DNA from: Lachnoclostridium sp. An76
Lineage (GTDB): Bacteria; Bacillota; Clostridia; Lachnospirales; Lachnospiraceae
Direction: 5' to 3'
DNA length: 64,000 nt
Assembly (NCBI RefSeq): GCF_002161355.1
Contig: NZ_NFHL01000002.1
Coordinates: 372,001 to 436,000 of the forward strand
A model generated the notes under the pieces. It did no database searches. It was not told the origin of the DNA and saw nothing but the letters and a program-made list of their open reading frames with translations. This document shows positions 19,944-28,701 of the stretch, piece after piece (position 1 is the first letter of the stretch; each line of letters starts with the position of its first letter). Made by a program: the position numbers and the translations under genes.

Positions 19944-20828
19944 CTATTTCTGCTGTGCCCTTGCACCGCTGCACACTTCTGTGATCTCCTGTGTGATTGC
20001 CGCCTGCCTTGCCCTGTTGTAGATGATGGACAAGTCATGGATCAGGCTCTGGGCGCTGTCCGTGGCGGATTTCATCGCCATCATGCGGGCGTTGTGCTCG
20101 CTGGCGTATGCTTCTACCAGACATCCGTATATCATGCCGGTCACATAATTTGGGATGATGCTGTCCATCACGACTTCTGCCGACGGATAGAGATCGATCG
20201 CCTCGCGGTACATGTTCAACGGCATCTTCATCTCATTAAATGAACTTCTCTCCAGGGGCAGGAGCTTTAATACTTCTGCCTCTGACTGGACGGAGTTTTC
20301 CATCCGCGTGTACACGATATAGATCTCATCCAGCTCTCCGGCACGGAACTGTTCCAGCAGAACGCCCGAGATATCCCTTGCCCTGTGCATGGTCGGCTTC
20401 TGGACTGTATACTGGAAATTCGTGTCGATCTCCACGCCCCGCTTCGCGAAATAGTGCCGCCCCAGCTCTCCTACGACAAACAGTTTGTGGATCCCGGGTT
20501 TTTCAAGGATCTCTTCCTCCAATTTTACCACATTGTGGTTGTATGCCCCTGCGAGCCCTTTGTCCGCGGTTACTACGATGGAGCCGATCTTCCGCTCCTC
20601 GGCAGGGATCTTCTCCCTGATGTCAAAGAAATGGTGCTCCAGTTCCGGCAGATGCCTTAGTATCCTGGAGATTTCTCCCTGGAGAGCGTAGAAATACGGT
20701 TCTGTGTCCATCAGCTTTTTCTTTGCGTGAGTCATCTTTGAGGAGGAGATCATGTACATGGCATTCGTGATCTTCATCGTGTCTTTGACACTGTTGATGC
20801 GGCTCTGTATCTCTCTGATATTTGCCAT
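19944..20828 (-). CDS. atpG: ATP synthase F1 gamma subunit
   Basis: 294 residues, normal length. Conserved N-terminal helix (REIQSRINSVKDTMKITNAM) and C-terminal helix (ARMMAMKSATDSAQSLI, NRARQAAITQEITEV) form the rotor shaft that turns inside the alpha3beta3 ring. It begins four bases after atpA. Confidence 0.95.
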   Translation of the reverse strand: MANIREIQSRINSVKDTMKITNAMYMISSSKMTHAKKKLMDTEPYFYALQGEISRILRHLPELEHHFFDIREKIPAEERKIGSIVVTADKGLAGAYNHNVVKLEEEILEKPGIHKLFVVGELGRHYFAKRGVEIDTNFQYTVQKPTMHRARDISGVLLEQFRAGELDEIYIVYTRMENSVQSEAEVLKLLPLERSSFNEMKMPLNMYREAIDLYPSAEVVMDSIIPNYVTGMIYGCLVEAYASEHNARMMAMKSATDSAQSLIHDLSIIYNRARQAAITQEITEVCSGARAQQK

Positions 20829-20832
20829 ATTA

Positions 20833-22347
20833 TCACCTGCTCTTCTTGAATTCCTTCGCGGTCTCCACGATCTTTTCGATCAGTTCCTCTGAGAGCGCCT
20901 TCGTCTCCTCGATCTCCTGTCCGATCTCCGGGTGCGCGGTCTCAAAATATGTCAGCATATCCGCCTGGAACTTTTTGATCTCTTTCTTCTCGATCCCCAG
21001 CAGCACTTTATGGGTCGCCGCGCACAGGGTGATCACCTTCTCATGGAGAGACAGCGGATGGTACAGCGGCTGCTTTAACAGCTCCATCAGCCCGCTGCCA
21101 TACTCGAGCTGCTCCTTTGTCGCAGCGTCCAGATCAGAGCTGAACTGTGTGAACACTTCCATTTCCCTGTACTGCGCCAGATCGATACGGATGCTTCCGG
21201 ACGCCTTTTTCATTGCCTTTGTCTGCGCCGCGCCGCCCACACGGGACACAGAAAGTCCCACGTTCACCGCGGGTCTCATCCCGGATGCGAAAAGACCGCT
21301 CTCCAGGAAGATCTGTCCGTCTGTGATAGAGATCACGTTTGTCGGGATATAGGCGGATACATCCCCCGCCTGCGTCTCGATGATCGGCAGCGCGGTGATC
21401 GAGCCGCCGCCCTGCGCATCGCTTAAGCGGCTGGATCTCTCCAGCAGTCTTGAATGCAGATAGAAGACATCTCCCGGATAAGCCTCACGTCCCGGAGAAC
21501 GTCCCAGAAGAAGGGAAAGCGCGCGGTAAGCCACGGCATGCTTGGACAGATCGTCGTACACGATCAGCACATCCTTCCCCTGATACATAAAGTGTTCTGC
21601 CATTGCTGTCCCCGAATAAGGCGCAATATACTGGAGCGGCGCGCAGTCGCTTGCCGTGGATGACACTACGATCGTGTAATCCATCGCCCCATGGGTTTTC
21701 AGTGTATTTACCACCTTTGCCACTGTGGATGCTTTCTGCCCGATGGCAACATAGATGCAGACCACATCCTTGCCCTTCTGGTTCAGGATCGTATCCATGG
21801 CAATGGAAGTCTTCCCGGTCTGCCTGTCCCCGATGATCAGCTCACGCTGTCCGCGGCCGATGGGGAACATGGCGTCAATGGAAAGGATCCCGGTTTCCAT
21901 GGGCACGCTGACAGACTTGCGGTCAATGATCCCCGGCGCCTCCCGCTCAATGGGGCGGTAATCATCCGCCTGGATCTCACCTTTCCCGTCGATCGCCTCG
22001 CCCAGCGCGTTGACCACGCGTCCGATATACGCATCCCCTACCGGCACGCCGGCTCTCTTTCCTGTCCGGGACACCTTTGTGCCCTCGCGGATCCCGGTAT
22101 CGCTGCCGAAAAGGATGCAGCCGATCTCGTCCCTGCGGATATCCTGCACCATACCCTTGAGCCCGTTCTCAAATGTAACGATCTCGCCGTACATGGCATG
22201 GTCGATCCCGTAGATCCTGGCGATCCCGTCGCCGACGGCAATGACAGTGCCCACTTCACTGTCTCTGCTCATTTTATCAAAATTCTCTATCTCTTCTCTC
22301 AGGACAGAGATTATCTCATCTGAATTGATTGAACCCAACTTGTTCAC
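20833..22347 (-). CDS. atpA: ATP synthase F1 alpha subunit
   Basis: 504 residues, normal length. Walker [10 protein letters not shown], the regulatory nucleotide site and the family signature [17 protein letters not shown] are present. It alternates with beta in the F1 head and binds non-catalytic nucleotides. The gene lies seven bases after atpH and four before atpG. Confidence 0.96.
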   Translation of the reverse strand: MNKLGSINSDEIISVLREEIENFDKMSRDSEVGTVIAVGDGIARIYGIDHAMYGEIVTFENGLKGMVQDIRRDEIGCILFGSDTGIREGTKVSRTGKRAGVPVGDAYIGRVVNALGEAIDGKGEIQADDYRPIEREAPGIIDRKSVSVPMETGILSIDAMFPIGRGQRELIIGDRQTGKTSIAMDTILNQKGKDVVCIYVAIGQKASTVAKVVNTLKTHGAMDYTIVVSSTASDCAPLQYIAPYSGTAMAEHFMYQGKDVLIVYDDLSKHAVAYRALSLLLGRSPGREAYPGDVFYLHSRLLERSSRLSDAQGGGSITALPIIETQAGDVSAYIPTNVISITDGQIFLESGLFASGMRPAVNVGLSVSRVGGAAQTKAMKKASGSIRIDLAQYREMEVFTQFSSDLDAATKEQLEYGSGLMELLKQPLYHPLSLHEKVITLCAATHKVLLGIEKKEIKKFQADMLTYFETAHPEIGQEIEETKALSEELIEKIVETAKEFKKSR

Positions 22348-22354
22348 CTCCAGG

Positions 22355-22888
22355 TTAATGTATTGCGCAGCCCAGTTCCTGCGCCAGCCTGTCCATGCGG
22401 CCCTTTATGCTCCAGTCATACTCATCGCTCCCCACACGCAGGAGAAATCCTCCGATCAGGGAATCATCGCGGAGGACGGAAAGCTTCGCCTCTTCTGCTC
22501 CGTATTTGCGGCAGATGAATGCCTCGATCCCTTTTTTCTGCGCCTCGCCGGGAGGTGTGACACAGTACAGTCTGGCATTAATGATCCCCGCCTGCTTTTC
22601 CCTGCACCTGTCATATGCGGCAAAGATTTCACGGATCAGCCCCATCTTCTGGTAGCGGCATACCGTCTTCATAAAACTCCGCATTTCCGCAGGAAAAACC
22701 TTATCCGCCACACTGTACTTTGTTTTCAGAGGGATCGTCGGATTCATAAACAGATCCGTAAGCTGAGGGACTTCCCGCAGGATCTCCCTTGTCTTATCGA
22801 CTGCCCCCTCCGGGATGTTCATCCCAAAGAGCACCTTTCCGTACGAAACTGCCGGCGATGAGCAGCGCACTTCACGATCAGTCTTCAT
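22355..22888 (-). CDS. atpH: ATP synthase F1 delta subunit
   Basis: 177 residues from ATG 22888, chosen because GAGGG lies eight bases upstream; GTG 22903 is an alternative. OSCP/delta fold: helical N-terminal domain ([21 protein letters not shown]) and a C-terminal beta-alpha part ending [13 protein letters not shown]. It links the F1 head to the peripheral stalk. It overlaps the end of atpF by 11 bases, which suggests translational coupling. Confidence 0.92.
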   Translation of the reverse strand: MKTDREVRCSSPAVSYGKVLFGMNIPEGAVDKTREILREVPQLTDLFMNPTIPLKTKYSVADKVFPAEMRSFMKTVCRYQKMGLIREIFAAYDRCREKQAGIINARLYCVTPPGEAQKKGIEAFICRKYGAEEAKLSVLRDDSLIGGFLLRVGSDEYDWSIKGRMDRLAQELGCAIH

Positions 22889-23387
22889 TTTCACTGCCCT
22901 CACCTGTCTCTCCTGCCGTCTCTTTCAGGAACTGGTCATACAGACTGCTGTCCGTCTGCCCGTCTCCCTTCCCACTCATGATCTTAGCGGCAGACGCCAC
23001 TGCAAGCCCTGCGATCTGTGACTGGAGCTCCTTCATCGTTTTTTCCCGCTCCACGCGCACGGTTTCTTTTGCAGACTCAATAATGCTTCCTGCCTTGTCC
23101 CCTGCCTCGCCGACGATCCTGTCATACTCTGCCTTCGCGGATCTGCGGGCACTGTCCACGATCCGCAGGGATTCCTGTTTTGCCCCGTTTAAGGCTTCCT
23201 CATATTCCTGCTTCATCCGGGCAGCCTGATCCTGCATGTCCTGCGCGTTCTTGAAGCCCTCTTCGACCATCTGCTTCCTTTTCTCCATGATCTGCGTCAC
23301 GGGACGGATGAGGAAATGCCTCAGCAAAAGATAGAGGACGACAAGGTTTATAATCGTATAGACAAGGTTCATGTTTATCTGAATCAC
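22878..23387 (-). CDS. atpF: ATP synthase Fo b subunit
   Basis: 169 residues: one N-terminal membrane helix (NLVYTIINLVVLYLLLRHFL) followed by a long charged coiled-coil with regular Glu/Lys/Arg/Ala spacing. It forms the peripheral stalk. A single b gene is present, as is usual outside photosynthetic bacteria. Confidence 0.93.
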   Translation of the reverse strand: MIQINMNLVYTIINLVVLYLLLRHFLIRPVTQIMEKRKQMVEEGFKNAQDMQDQAARMKQEYEEALNGAKQESLRIVDSARRSAKAEYDRIVGEAGDKAGSIIESAKETVRVEREKTMKELQSQIAGLAVASAAKIMSGKGDGQTDSSLYDQFLKETAGETGEGSENED

Positions 23388-23463
23388 CTTTTTGACCTGC
23401 CTTTCTTATCAACTTCTCCGGCTGCGCCTCATCGGCAGCATTCCGGGATACAGCCCTCCGTCC

Positions 23464-23688
23464 TTATTTCAGGAAGAAAATGATCATGATACCGATGATG
23501 AAACCATAGATCGCGGTTGCCTCTGCCAGCGCGCATCCGAGGATCAGGTTCTTGCTGATCTTGCCTTCTGCCTCAGGCTGTCTTGCGATCGCCTCTGTCG
23601 CCTTGCCTGTCGCAATACCGATCCCGACTCCTGCTCCGATACCTGTCAAAACTGCAATACCTGCTCCGATAGCTATAATTGTTCCCAT
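23464..23688 (-). CDS. atpE: ATP synthase Fo c subunit
   Basis: 74 residues forming a two-helix hairpin with the RQPEAEG polar loop. The ion-carrying carboxylate is E56 in [10 protein letters not shown]. Helix 1 reads [11 protein letters not shown], with Ile23 where Na+-type c subunits such as Ilyobacter tartaricus have Gln, and Ala57 follows E56 where they have Ser. These residues argue for proton rather than sodium coupling (inference from the established Na+ signature). Confidence 0.94.
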   Translation of the reverse strand: MGTIIAIGAGIAVLTGIGAGVGIGIATGKATEAIARQPEAEGKISKNLILGCALAEATAIYGFIIGIMIIFFLK

Positions 23689-23765
23689 TGTCTTAATCTC
23701 CTTTTTTCTTATTATTTATAATAACTGTTTGTCTTCTGTCCCTTATATGTATAAAAAGAAGGGCT

Positions 23766-24422
23766 CTACTCCATTTCCTCCGTCATGAAGAGCGCTGTCA
23801 GGAATACGAATACATATGCCTGGAGCAGCCCGTCAAAGAGGTCAAAATAAAAACTCACCGGGATCGGGACGATCAGCGGCACAAAATATTTCAGAAGCTC
23901 TAATACAACAAATCCTGCCAGCATATTGCCGAAGAGTCGCATACAGAGCGACAGAGGCCTTATCACGACCTCCAGCGCCATGATCGGCGCCACCACGGGT
24001 ACCGGCTGCCCGAAATGCTTTAGCCAGTGTTTTACTCCGTTTTTGCGGATACCTGAAAACTCGATCACAAACATGCTCATGATCGCAAGCGCCGCGGTCA
24101 CATTCAGATCTTTTGTGGGCGGCTTAAACCCGAACAGAGCGATCGTGTTCGCCACACCCAGATACAGCAGGACCGTGATCAGATATGGTACATATCCACG
24201 GTTCTCTTTGCCGATGACGCCCTCGAAGAAATCCTGCGCCCAGCTTATCGCTGCTTCCAGTGCGAGCTGTACTTTCCCGGGGTTCTCTACCCTCAGGTTT
24301 CTTGTCAGGATAATGGACAGCACGACAAGCACTGCCATGATGATCCAGGTGACAACGACTGACTCTGAGATCCCGCCCAGGACCGGAAGGGTGAAGACTG
24401 TCTCGCAGTTCAGCTCTTCCAT
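23766..24422 (-). CDS. atpB: ATP synthase Fo a subunit
   Basis: About 218 residues from ATG 24422 (MEELNCETVF), the usual start of clostridial homologues. The frame is open to ATG 24512. An AAAGGAGGGAG site lies 31 bases before 24422, too far for normal use, so the start remains uncertain. The conserved helix with the essential arginine is seen in IRPLSLCMRLFGNMLAGFVV, and the C-terminal helix in YFDLFDGLLQAYVFVFL. It forms the ion half-channels next to the c ring. It is the first gene of the operon; no atpI is visible upstream. Confidence 0.92.
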   Translation of the reverse strand: MEELNCETVFTLPVLGGISESVVVTWIIMAVLVVLSIILTRNLRVENPGKVQLALEAAISWAQDFFEGVIGKENRGYVPYLITVLLYLGVANTIALFGFKPPTKDLNVTAALAIMSMFVIEFSGIRKNGVKHWLKHFGQPVPVVAPIMALEVVIRPLSLCMRLFGNMLAGFVVLELLKYFVPLIVPIPVSFYFDLFDGLLQAYVFVFLTALFMTEEME

Positions 24423-24666
24423 CAGTGTTTCTGTCAGATTTCCCGTATTACTCCCTCCTTTTCTTCTCTTTTTTATTCTGGGATCGATCCTTCCCGGCAC
24501 GATATTTTCCATCCCCGCGGGATTTTTTGGTACAAAAAAAGGAGTTGTTCCTCTTTGAACCCCTTGAATCTATTCCCGGCTTTTTCCGGCGGTTTTTATC
24601 CTGTTTTCCTGTCGTCACAGAAGCTGTCTGTCCGGATAAATCCCTGCGCCTTCAAAAGCTGTAACA

Positions 24667-24695
24667 ATATTACGCCCGGTCAAAATTTTTGTCAA
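24667..24695 (-). promoter_or_regulatory. ATP synthase operon promoter
   Basis: On the minus strand a perfect -35 TTGACA (24695-24690) and a -10 TAATAT (24672-24667) with 17-base spacing. It lies about 155 bases before ATG 24512 and about 245 before ATG 24422, leaving a long leader. Within that leader, AAAGAGGA / TCCTTTTT around ACAAC could form a small hairpin followed by T's. Confidence 0.8.
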
Positions 24696-24920
24696 TATTC
24701 ATCATCTTAAGCCGGGAGATCCTTCCGCAGGCTGATTTTTATTTCATTTTGCCCTTTTTCAGCCGTCACGGAGGTCGGTTTTTTATTCATTATTTATCGA
24801 CTTTTTTCAAAAAAAAAGAGCCGCCTGATTTTTTTATGGTTTTTTCACAGTAAAACCAGGCTGAAAATAATTTATTTTTGTTGATTTAGTACAGTGCTAT
24901 GTCTATTTTTTAACAATCCT

Positions 24921-24948
24921 TAGTCAAAAGGAAGGAAACCCGTATAAT
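24921..24948 (+). promoter_or_regulatory. Possible plus-strand promoter for the structured leader
   Basis: TAGTCA (24921-24926) and TATAAT (24943-24948) with a 16-base spacer. Two more TATAAT words follow at 24966 and 25098, so the real start point is uncertain. Confidence 0.4.
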
Positions 24949-24963
24949 CCCGGGAGGATTTGA

Positions 24964-25103
24964 GGTATAATGATTACACATCCGTGTAATCCGAAGCGAT
25001 TCCATCGCTTCGCCCCGCTCCCGCGGGGATTATACCGGGACCCACGGCTTGAAAAGTAAATGCCGCTTGCGCGGCGCTTCCTTTTCTGCGCCCGTGGTAT
25101 AAT
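24964..25103 (+). ncRNA. Highly structured leader or palindromic element (four-way junction plus hairpin)
   Basis: GGTATAAT (24964-24971) pairs with ATTATACC (25029-25036) and encloses three abutting perfect hairpins: GATTACAC/GTGTAATC (24972-24991, loop ATCC), CGAAGCGA/TCGCTTCG (24992-25012) and CCCCGC/GCGGGG (25013-25028). No unpaired base lies between the stems. A second long imperfect hairpin follows: CCACGG (25042-25047) with CCGTGG (25092-25097), GAAAAG with CTTTTC, and GCCGC with GCGGC. It ends in another TATAATG 18 bases before the YwaF-like start codon. It could be a cis-acting leader RNA or a mobile palindrome. It is not a tRNA: there is no anticodon-loop or T-loop signature and no CCA. 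Confidence 0.45.
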
Positions 25104-25121
25104 GTAAAAGAGGTGTGAAAG

Positions 25122-25841
25122 ATGGGTAAGAAGTCTTTGTTGATGAGATTGTATTTTCCCTGTTGGTCTGACAGGGTGTTTTTCCTGTGCGGTGTGCTTA
25201 TGCTGTGCAGTGAGGTCTGGAAGCAGCTTGTCCTGACTTTTTCCCTGGGGCACGGGGCATATAACTGGTGGTATTTTCCATTCCAGCTTTGCAGCATCCC
25301 CATGTATGTGCTGCTCGCCTACCCGTGGCTGCGCAGGGAGAGCGTCCGCCGGATGCTCCTCGCCTTCCTGATGAGCTTCGGCCTCCTTGGCGGTATCGCT
25401 GTGTTTGCGGATACAAGCGGCCTTATGTATCCTCTGTCTGCCCTGACCGTGCATTCCTGGACGTGGCATTTCCTCCTGATCCTTATCGGCATCAGCGCGG
25501 GCGTGGTCTACTTCCAGAGGCTCCGGAGCGATGCCAAGAATGTCCTCTTCTCCCGCGCACTGTCCGAGGCGCTGCCGCTGCGCCCCTTCATCCACGCTGC
25601 CATTTTCTATCTCTGCTGCTGCGCGCTGGCGGAAATCTTCAACCTGACACTGGACAGATATGGCCTGATCAATATGTTTTACATCAATCCCGACCTTCAG
25701 ATGCAGCAGGTCGTCTTCCGGGACCTAGTCCCCCTCATCGGCAATCTGCCCTCTATCCTTGTCTACATCACATCTACCGCTGCGGGCGCCTTTTTATTCT
25801 TCCTCGTCTGGAACCTGCTCTTCCGGGTCATCCGCAGATAG
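25122..25841 (+). CDS. YwaF/TMEM164-type integral membrane protein
   Basis: 239 residues with about six to seven membrane helices and few soluble loops. Recognisable pieces are the N-terminal WWYFPFQLCSIPMYVLLAY, the central HSWTWHFLLILIGI and the C-terminal FNLTLDRYGLINMFYINPD, which match the YwaF-like family of uncharacterised bacterial membrane proteins. The gene stands alone on the plus strand behind the structured leader. Its last 48 bases overlap the end of the converging minus-strand DUF2238-type gene. The biochemical role is unknown. Confidence 0.75.
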   Translation: MGKKSLLMRLYFPCWSDRVFFLCGVLMLCSEVWKQLVLTFSLGHGAYNWWYFPFQLCSIPMYVLLAYPWLRRESVRRMLLAFLMSFGLLGGIAVFADTSGLMYPLSALTVHSWTWHFLLILIGISAGVVYFQRLRSDAKNVLFSRALSEALPLRPFIHAAIFYLCCCALAEIFNLTLDRYGLINMFYINPDLQMQQVVFRDLVPLIGNLPSILVYITSTAAGAFLFFLVWNLLFRVIRR

Positions 25842-26774
25842 ATGCCCCTGCGCAGAGGCATTCTCTTCTCTTGCGATCTTAAGGAAGTCTCTGTCCGCCG
25901 CCTTCCTGCGGGGGATAAACCGTCCCGCCACGCTCCCTTTCCCACGATTTTTCACGTAAAAGAAACCAATCACCGAGAAGATCACTGCCCCGATGAAATT
26001 AACGATCAGGTCCTGCATCGTATCGATCAGTCCGATATCCAGGTAGCCGCCAAGCCCCAGTTCCTGTCCGTTCACCGCAGTCTCTGAGATCCCGCTGATC
26101 ACATAAGGCACATTGTGCCCGGCCGGGTCGAGTGTGACCGAGCGTATCGTATGGATGACCGTGTCTTTCTGCATATCATATCCGATCAGCGTATCCATCC
26201 CAAACTCAAAGAATTCCCAGACCACGCCGATCGTCATCGAGAAGCAGAAGGCAACGATCGCCGTAAACAGCGGGGACAGGTTGAATACCGTCCTCTCGCT
26301 GCGGTTTAAAAGATCAACAAGGGAAAATCCGATCGCCGCCGCCAGAAACCCGTTGATCGTATGCAGTACAGTGTCCCAGAACGGGAAGACCAGATAAAAC
26401 TCACTGATCTCCCCTAATATTTCCGCCGCAAAGATAAACACAAGGATAATGATCTCCAGCGTGGTCGGGAGCTCCACTTTAAAGGTGACCTGCACCAGGC
26501 TGGGCATCACCAGGAGCAGGAGCGTCAGCGCGCACAGGAACACATTCTCGTAATTCCTGTTCAAAAGCTGAAGGACCAGCATGGCGATCACCAGGATGCG
26601 CAGTGTAAAAAACACGATAAACGAACTTCTGTGCTCGCGCAGTTCCATGGAAAGGGCGGCCCCCAGCTCCTTCATCCGCCCTTTCTTCCGGCCGGTTTCC
26701 CGACCGGTTTTCTGTTCATTCCCCGGTCCATTTCCCTGTTCATTTCTGTGTCTGTTTTTCCCGTCTCTGTCCAT
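25794..26774 (-). CDS. DUF2238/YjdF-like membrane protein
   Basis: 326 residues. A polar N-terminus rich in Gly/Arg/Asn/Glu (1-33) precedes several membrane helices. The motifs FWDTVLHTINGFLAAAIGF, VVWEFFEFGMDTLIGYDMQ and GLIDTMQDLIVNFIGAV, with acidic residues inside membrane segments, match the DUF2238 (YjdF) type. The start at 26774 has GGTGG five bases upstream; an internal ATG at residue 34 (MKELGAALSM) is an alternative. It lies 32 bases after the potCD gene and is probably the last gene of the polyamine operon. The function is unknown. Confidence 0.65.
   Translation of the reverse strand: MDRDGKNRHRNEQGNGPGNEQKTGRETGRKKGRMKELGAALSMELREHRSSFIVFFTLRILVIAMLVLQLLNRNYENVFLCALTLLLLVMPSLVQVTFKVELPTTLEIIILVFIFAAEILGEISEFYLVFPFWDTVLHTINGFLAAAIGFSLVDLLNRSERTVFNLSPLFTAIVAFCFSMTIGVVWEFFEFGMDTLIGYDMQKDTVIHTIRSVTLDPAGHNVPYVISGISETAVNGQELGLGGYLDIGLIDTMQDLIVNFIGAVIFSVIGFFYVKNRGKGSVAGRFIPRRKAADRDFLKIAREENASAQGHLSADDPEEQVPDEEE
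25842..25861 (+). terminator. Possible terminator of the YwaF-like gene
   Basis: ATGCC / GGCAT hairpin directly after the stop codon, followed by TCTCTTCTCTT. It lies inside the coding end of the converging gene, so it can only act on the plus-strand transcript. Confidence 0.4.
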
Positions 26775-26805
26775 AGCCCACCACTTTCTTTTTCATCCTT
26801 CCAGG

Positions 26806-28701
26806 TCAGTCCGCATTGCTCGCCGCGATCTTCACCCGGCTCCACAGGTCGCTGATGATCTTCTTCGTATCTTCATTGTATACGAACACTTCGTCATTCT
26901 CATTGTCCGTCCGCGGGATATAGGCATTGATCCCTTCGTAATCGCCGCCCTCGCCGGAAAGCACCTCCATAACTTCCTCGTTCGCGGAAGTATAGCCCAC
27001 ATAGCTGGAATTGTCATACGCCCCGTCGTAGTCGCTGGCGAAGTTGATGAATGCGTGTGCCAGTTCCGGATTCTGTGCGTTCTTCGGGATCACCATGGCG
27101 TCTGACCAGAGGTTGGTCCCCGACTCCGGCATGTAGTAGCCCATGTTTTCATTTTCCGCCATCACATACGTAGCATCCCCGGAGTAGATCAGCCCCAGAG
27201 CTTTGCGCCCCTGCGCCATGTTGTCAATGATCTCGTCTGTCACGATCTCCGTATCCATTGTCTCCACGCAGCGGACCAGCCATTCATAAGCCTCCTGAAG
27301 TTCTTCCTCATCCTCTGTGTTCATAGAGTATCCCAGCGCTTTGAGCGCCATCATAAAGGAGTCTCTCTCTGAATCATACAGGTAAACGTCTCCCTTATAC
27401 TTCTCATCCAGGAAGATATTAAAGCCTTCTCTCTCCAGATCTTCAATGTCTACCTTTGTCTTATCATAGACAATTCCCACGGTTCCCCAGAAATACGGCA
27501 CTGAATAATCATTATCCGGATCATATGGAAGTCCTTTTACCGCGTCTGACAGTTTATCCATGCAGTCCAGCTTTGATTTGTCGAGCTTCTGGAGATAATC
27601 CTCTTCGATCAGCCTCTGGATCATATAGTCGCTGGGCACGAGGATATCATAGGGCTCACCGTTCGCCACTTTGATATACATCTGTTCGTTGGAGTCAAAG
27701 TTCTCCATCACCACTTTTGCCCCGGTCTCTTCCTCAAAATCCGGGATGATGTTCTCCCCGGTATATTCCCCCCAGTTATAGATATGGAGAGTCTGACCCT
27801 CAAAGGGGCGGTCCGCGCCGCCTGCCCCGCCCTGGTATACCGCGAGTACAGCGATAATAAGCACAAGGCATCCCGCTGCCGCAGGGATAAATTTCTTCCG
27901 TCTCCCCAGCTCAGACCTGGCGCTCTTCTTCGCCGCGATCATCGGGGCGATATTCACGATCAGCAGCACGATCGTAATGATCACGACCACAAGAGTGGAC
28001 ACCGCGTTAATGCTCGGATTGACCCTCTTGCTCATCGTATAAACAACAATACTCAGATTCTTTACCCCCTGCCCGGTCACGAAATAGGAAATGATAAAAT
28101 CGTCCACGGACATGGTAAACGCGATCAGCGCTCCCGAGACGATGCCCGGCGTGATCTGCGGGACAATGACTTTGGTCAGCGCCTTCCACGGAGTCGCGCC
28201 CAGATCCATCGCCGCGTCCGCCAGGTTCGGATCCAGTGCCCGGATCTTCGGCATGACGGACAGGATCACATATGGGATACAAAATGCGATATGCGCCAGC
28301 AGCATGGTCACATACCCCTTCTCCACCTGGAAGGTGATAAACAGCAGCATAAACCCGATCGCCGTCACGATCTCCGGATCCATCATAGGAAGATTGTCCA
28401 CCTGCTCCATGATATTGCGCAGGACCTTCCTGGAACTGCTCAGCCCGATCGCGGCGATCGTCCCCACAACCGTGGAGATCAGCGTCGCCAGCACCGCCAC
28501 GCTGAATGTTGTATAGAGTGCTGTCATCATATCGCTCGATTCCAGCATATGCTGATACCAGCGCAGGGAGAACCCGGTAAAGCTGGTCAGCGATTTGCTC
28601 TCATTAAAAGAGAACACTACCATATAGATGATCGGCAGATAGAAAAACGCGACCATAAGCGTCATCAGTATCTTCCCGAAAATACGTCTCTCCTTCTTCA
28701 T
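26806..28701 (-). CDS. Polyamine ABC transporter permease PotC fused to binding protein PotD
   Basis: 631 residues. Residues 1-262 are a PotC-type permease with the EAA loop DAAMDLGATPWKALTKVIVP. After a charged stretch (KKSARSELGRRKKF), an extra membrane helix (about 272-290) leads straight into a PotD-type binding domain starting LHIYNWGEYTGENIIPDFEE and continuing with DILVPSDYMIQRL. Separate PotC and PotD proteins are about 260 and 350 residues, so this is a complete in-frame fusion. The binding domain is thus tethered to the outer face of the membrane. It would import spermidine or putrescine together with PotA and PotB. It overlaps potB by four bases (ATGA). Confidence 0.9.
   Translation of the reverse strand: MKKERRIFGKILMTLMVAFFYLPIIYMVVFSFNESKSLTSFTGFSLRWYQHMLESSDMMTALYTTFSVAVLATLISTVVGTIAAIGLSSSRKVLRNIMEQVDNLPMMDPEIVTAIGFMLLFITFQVEKGYVTMLLAHIAFCIPYVILSVMPKIRALDPNLADAAMDLGATPWKALTKVIVPQITPGIVSGALIAFTMSVDDFIISYFVTGQGVKNLSIVVYTMSKRVNPSINAVSTLVVVIITIVLLIVNIAPMIAAKKSARSELGRRKKFIPAAAGCLVLIIAVLAVYQGGAGGADRPFEGQTLHIYNWGEYTGENIIPDFEEETGAKVVMENFDSNEQMYIKVANGEPYDILVPSDYMIQRLIEEDYLQKLDKSKLDCMDKLSDAVKGLPYDPDNDYSVPYFWGTVGIVYDKTKVDIEDLEREGFNIFLDEKYKGDVYLYDSERDSFMMALKALGYSMNTEDEEELQEAYEWLVRCVETMDTEIVTDEIIDNMAQGRKALGLIYSGDATYVMAENENMGYYMPESGTNLWSDAMVIPKNAQNPELAHAFINFASDYDGAYDNSSYVGYTSANEEVMEVLSGEGGDYEGINAYIPRTDNENDEVFVYNEDTKKIISDLWSRVKIAASNAD

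Larger units (their letters stand above)
24513..25121. other. Divergent regulatory region between atpB and the YwaF-like gene
   Basis: About 600 bases without a gene. It contains the atp promoter, an AT-rich stretch with T and A runs (24740-24910), a plus-strand promoter-like pair and a strongly structured segment (24964-25103), which are described separately. Confidence 0.6.

Noticed and set aside
24964-25036. 73-base cloverleaf as a tRNA
   Set aside because: All arms abut perfectly, the T-loop and anticodon-loop conserved bases are absent, and loops are only four to five bases.
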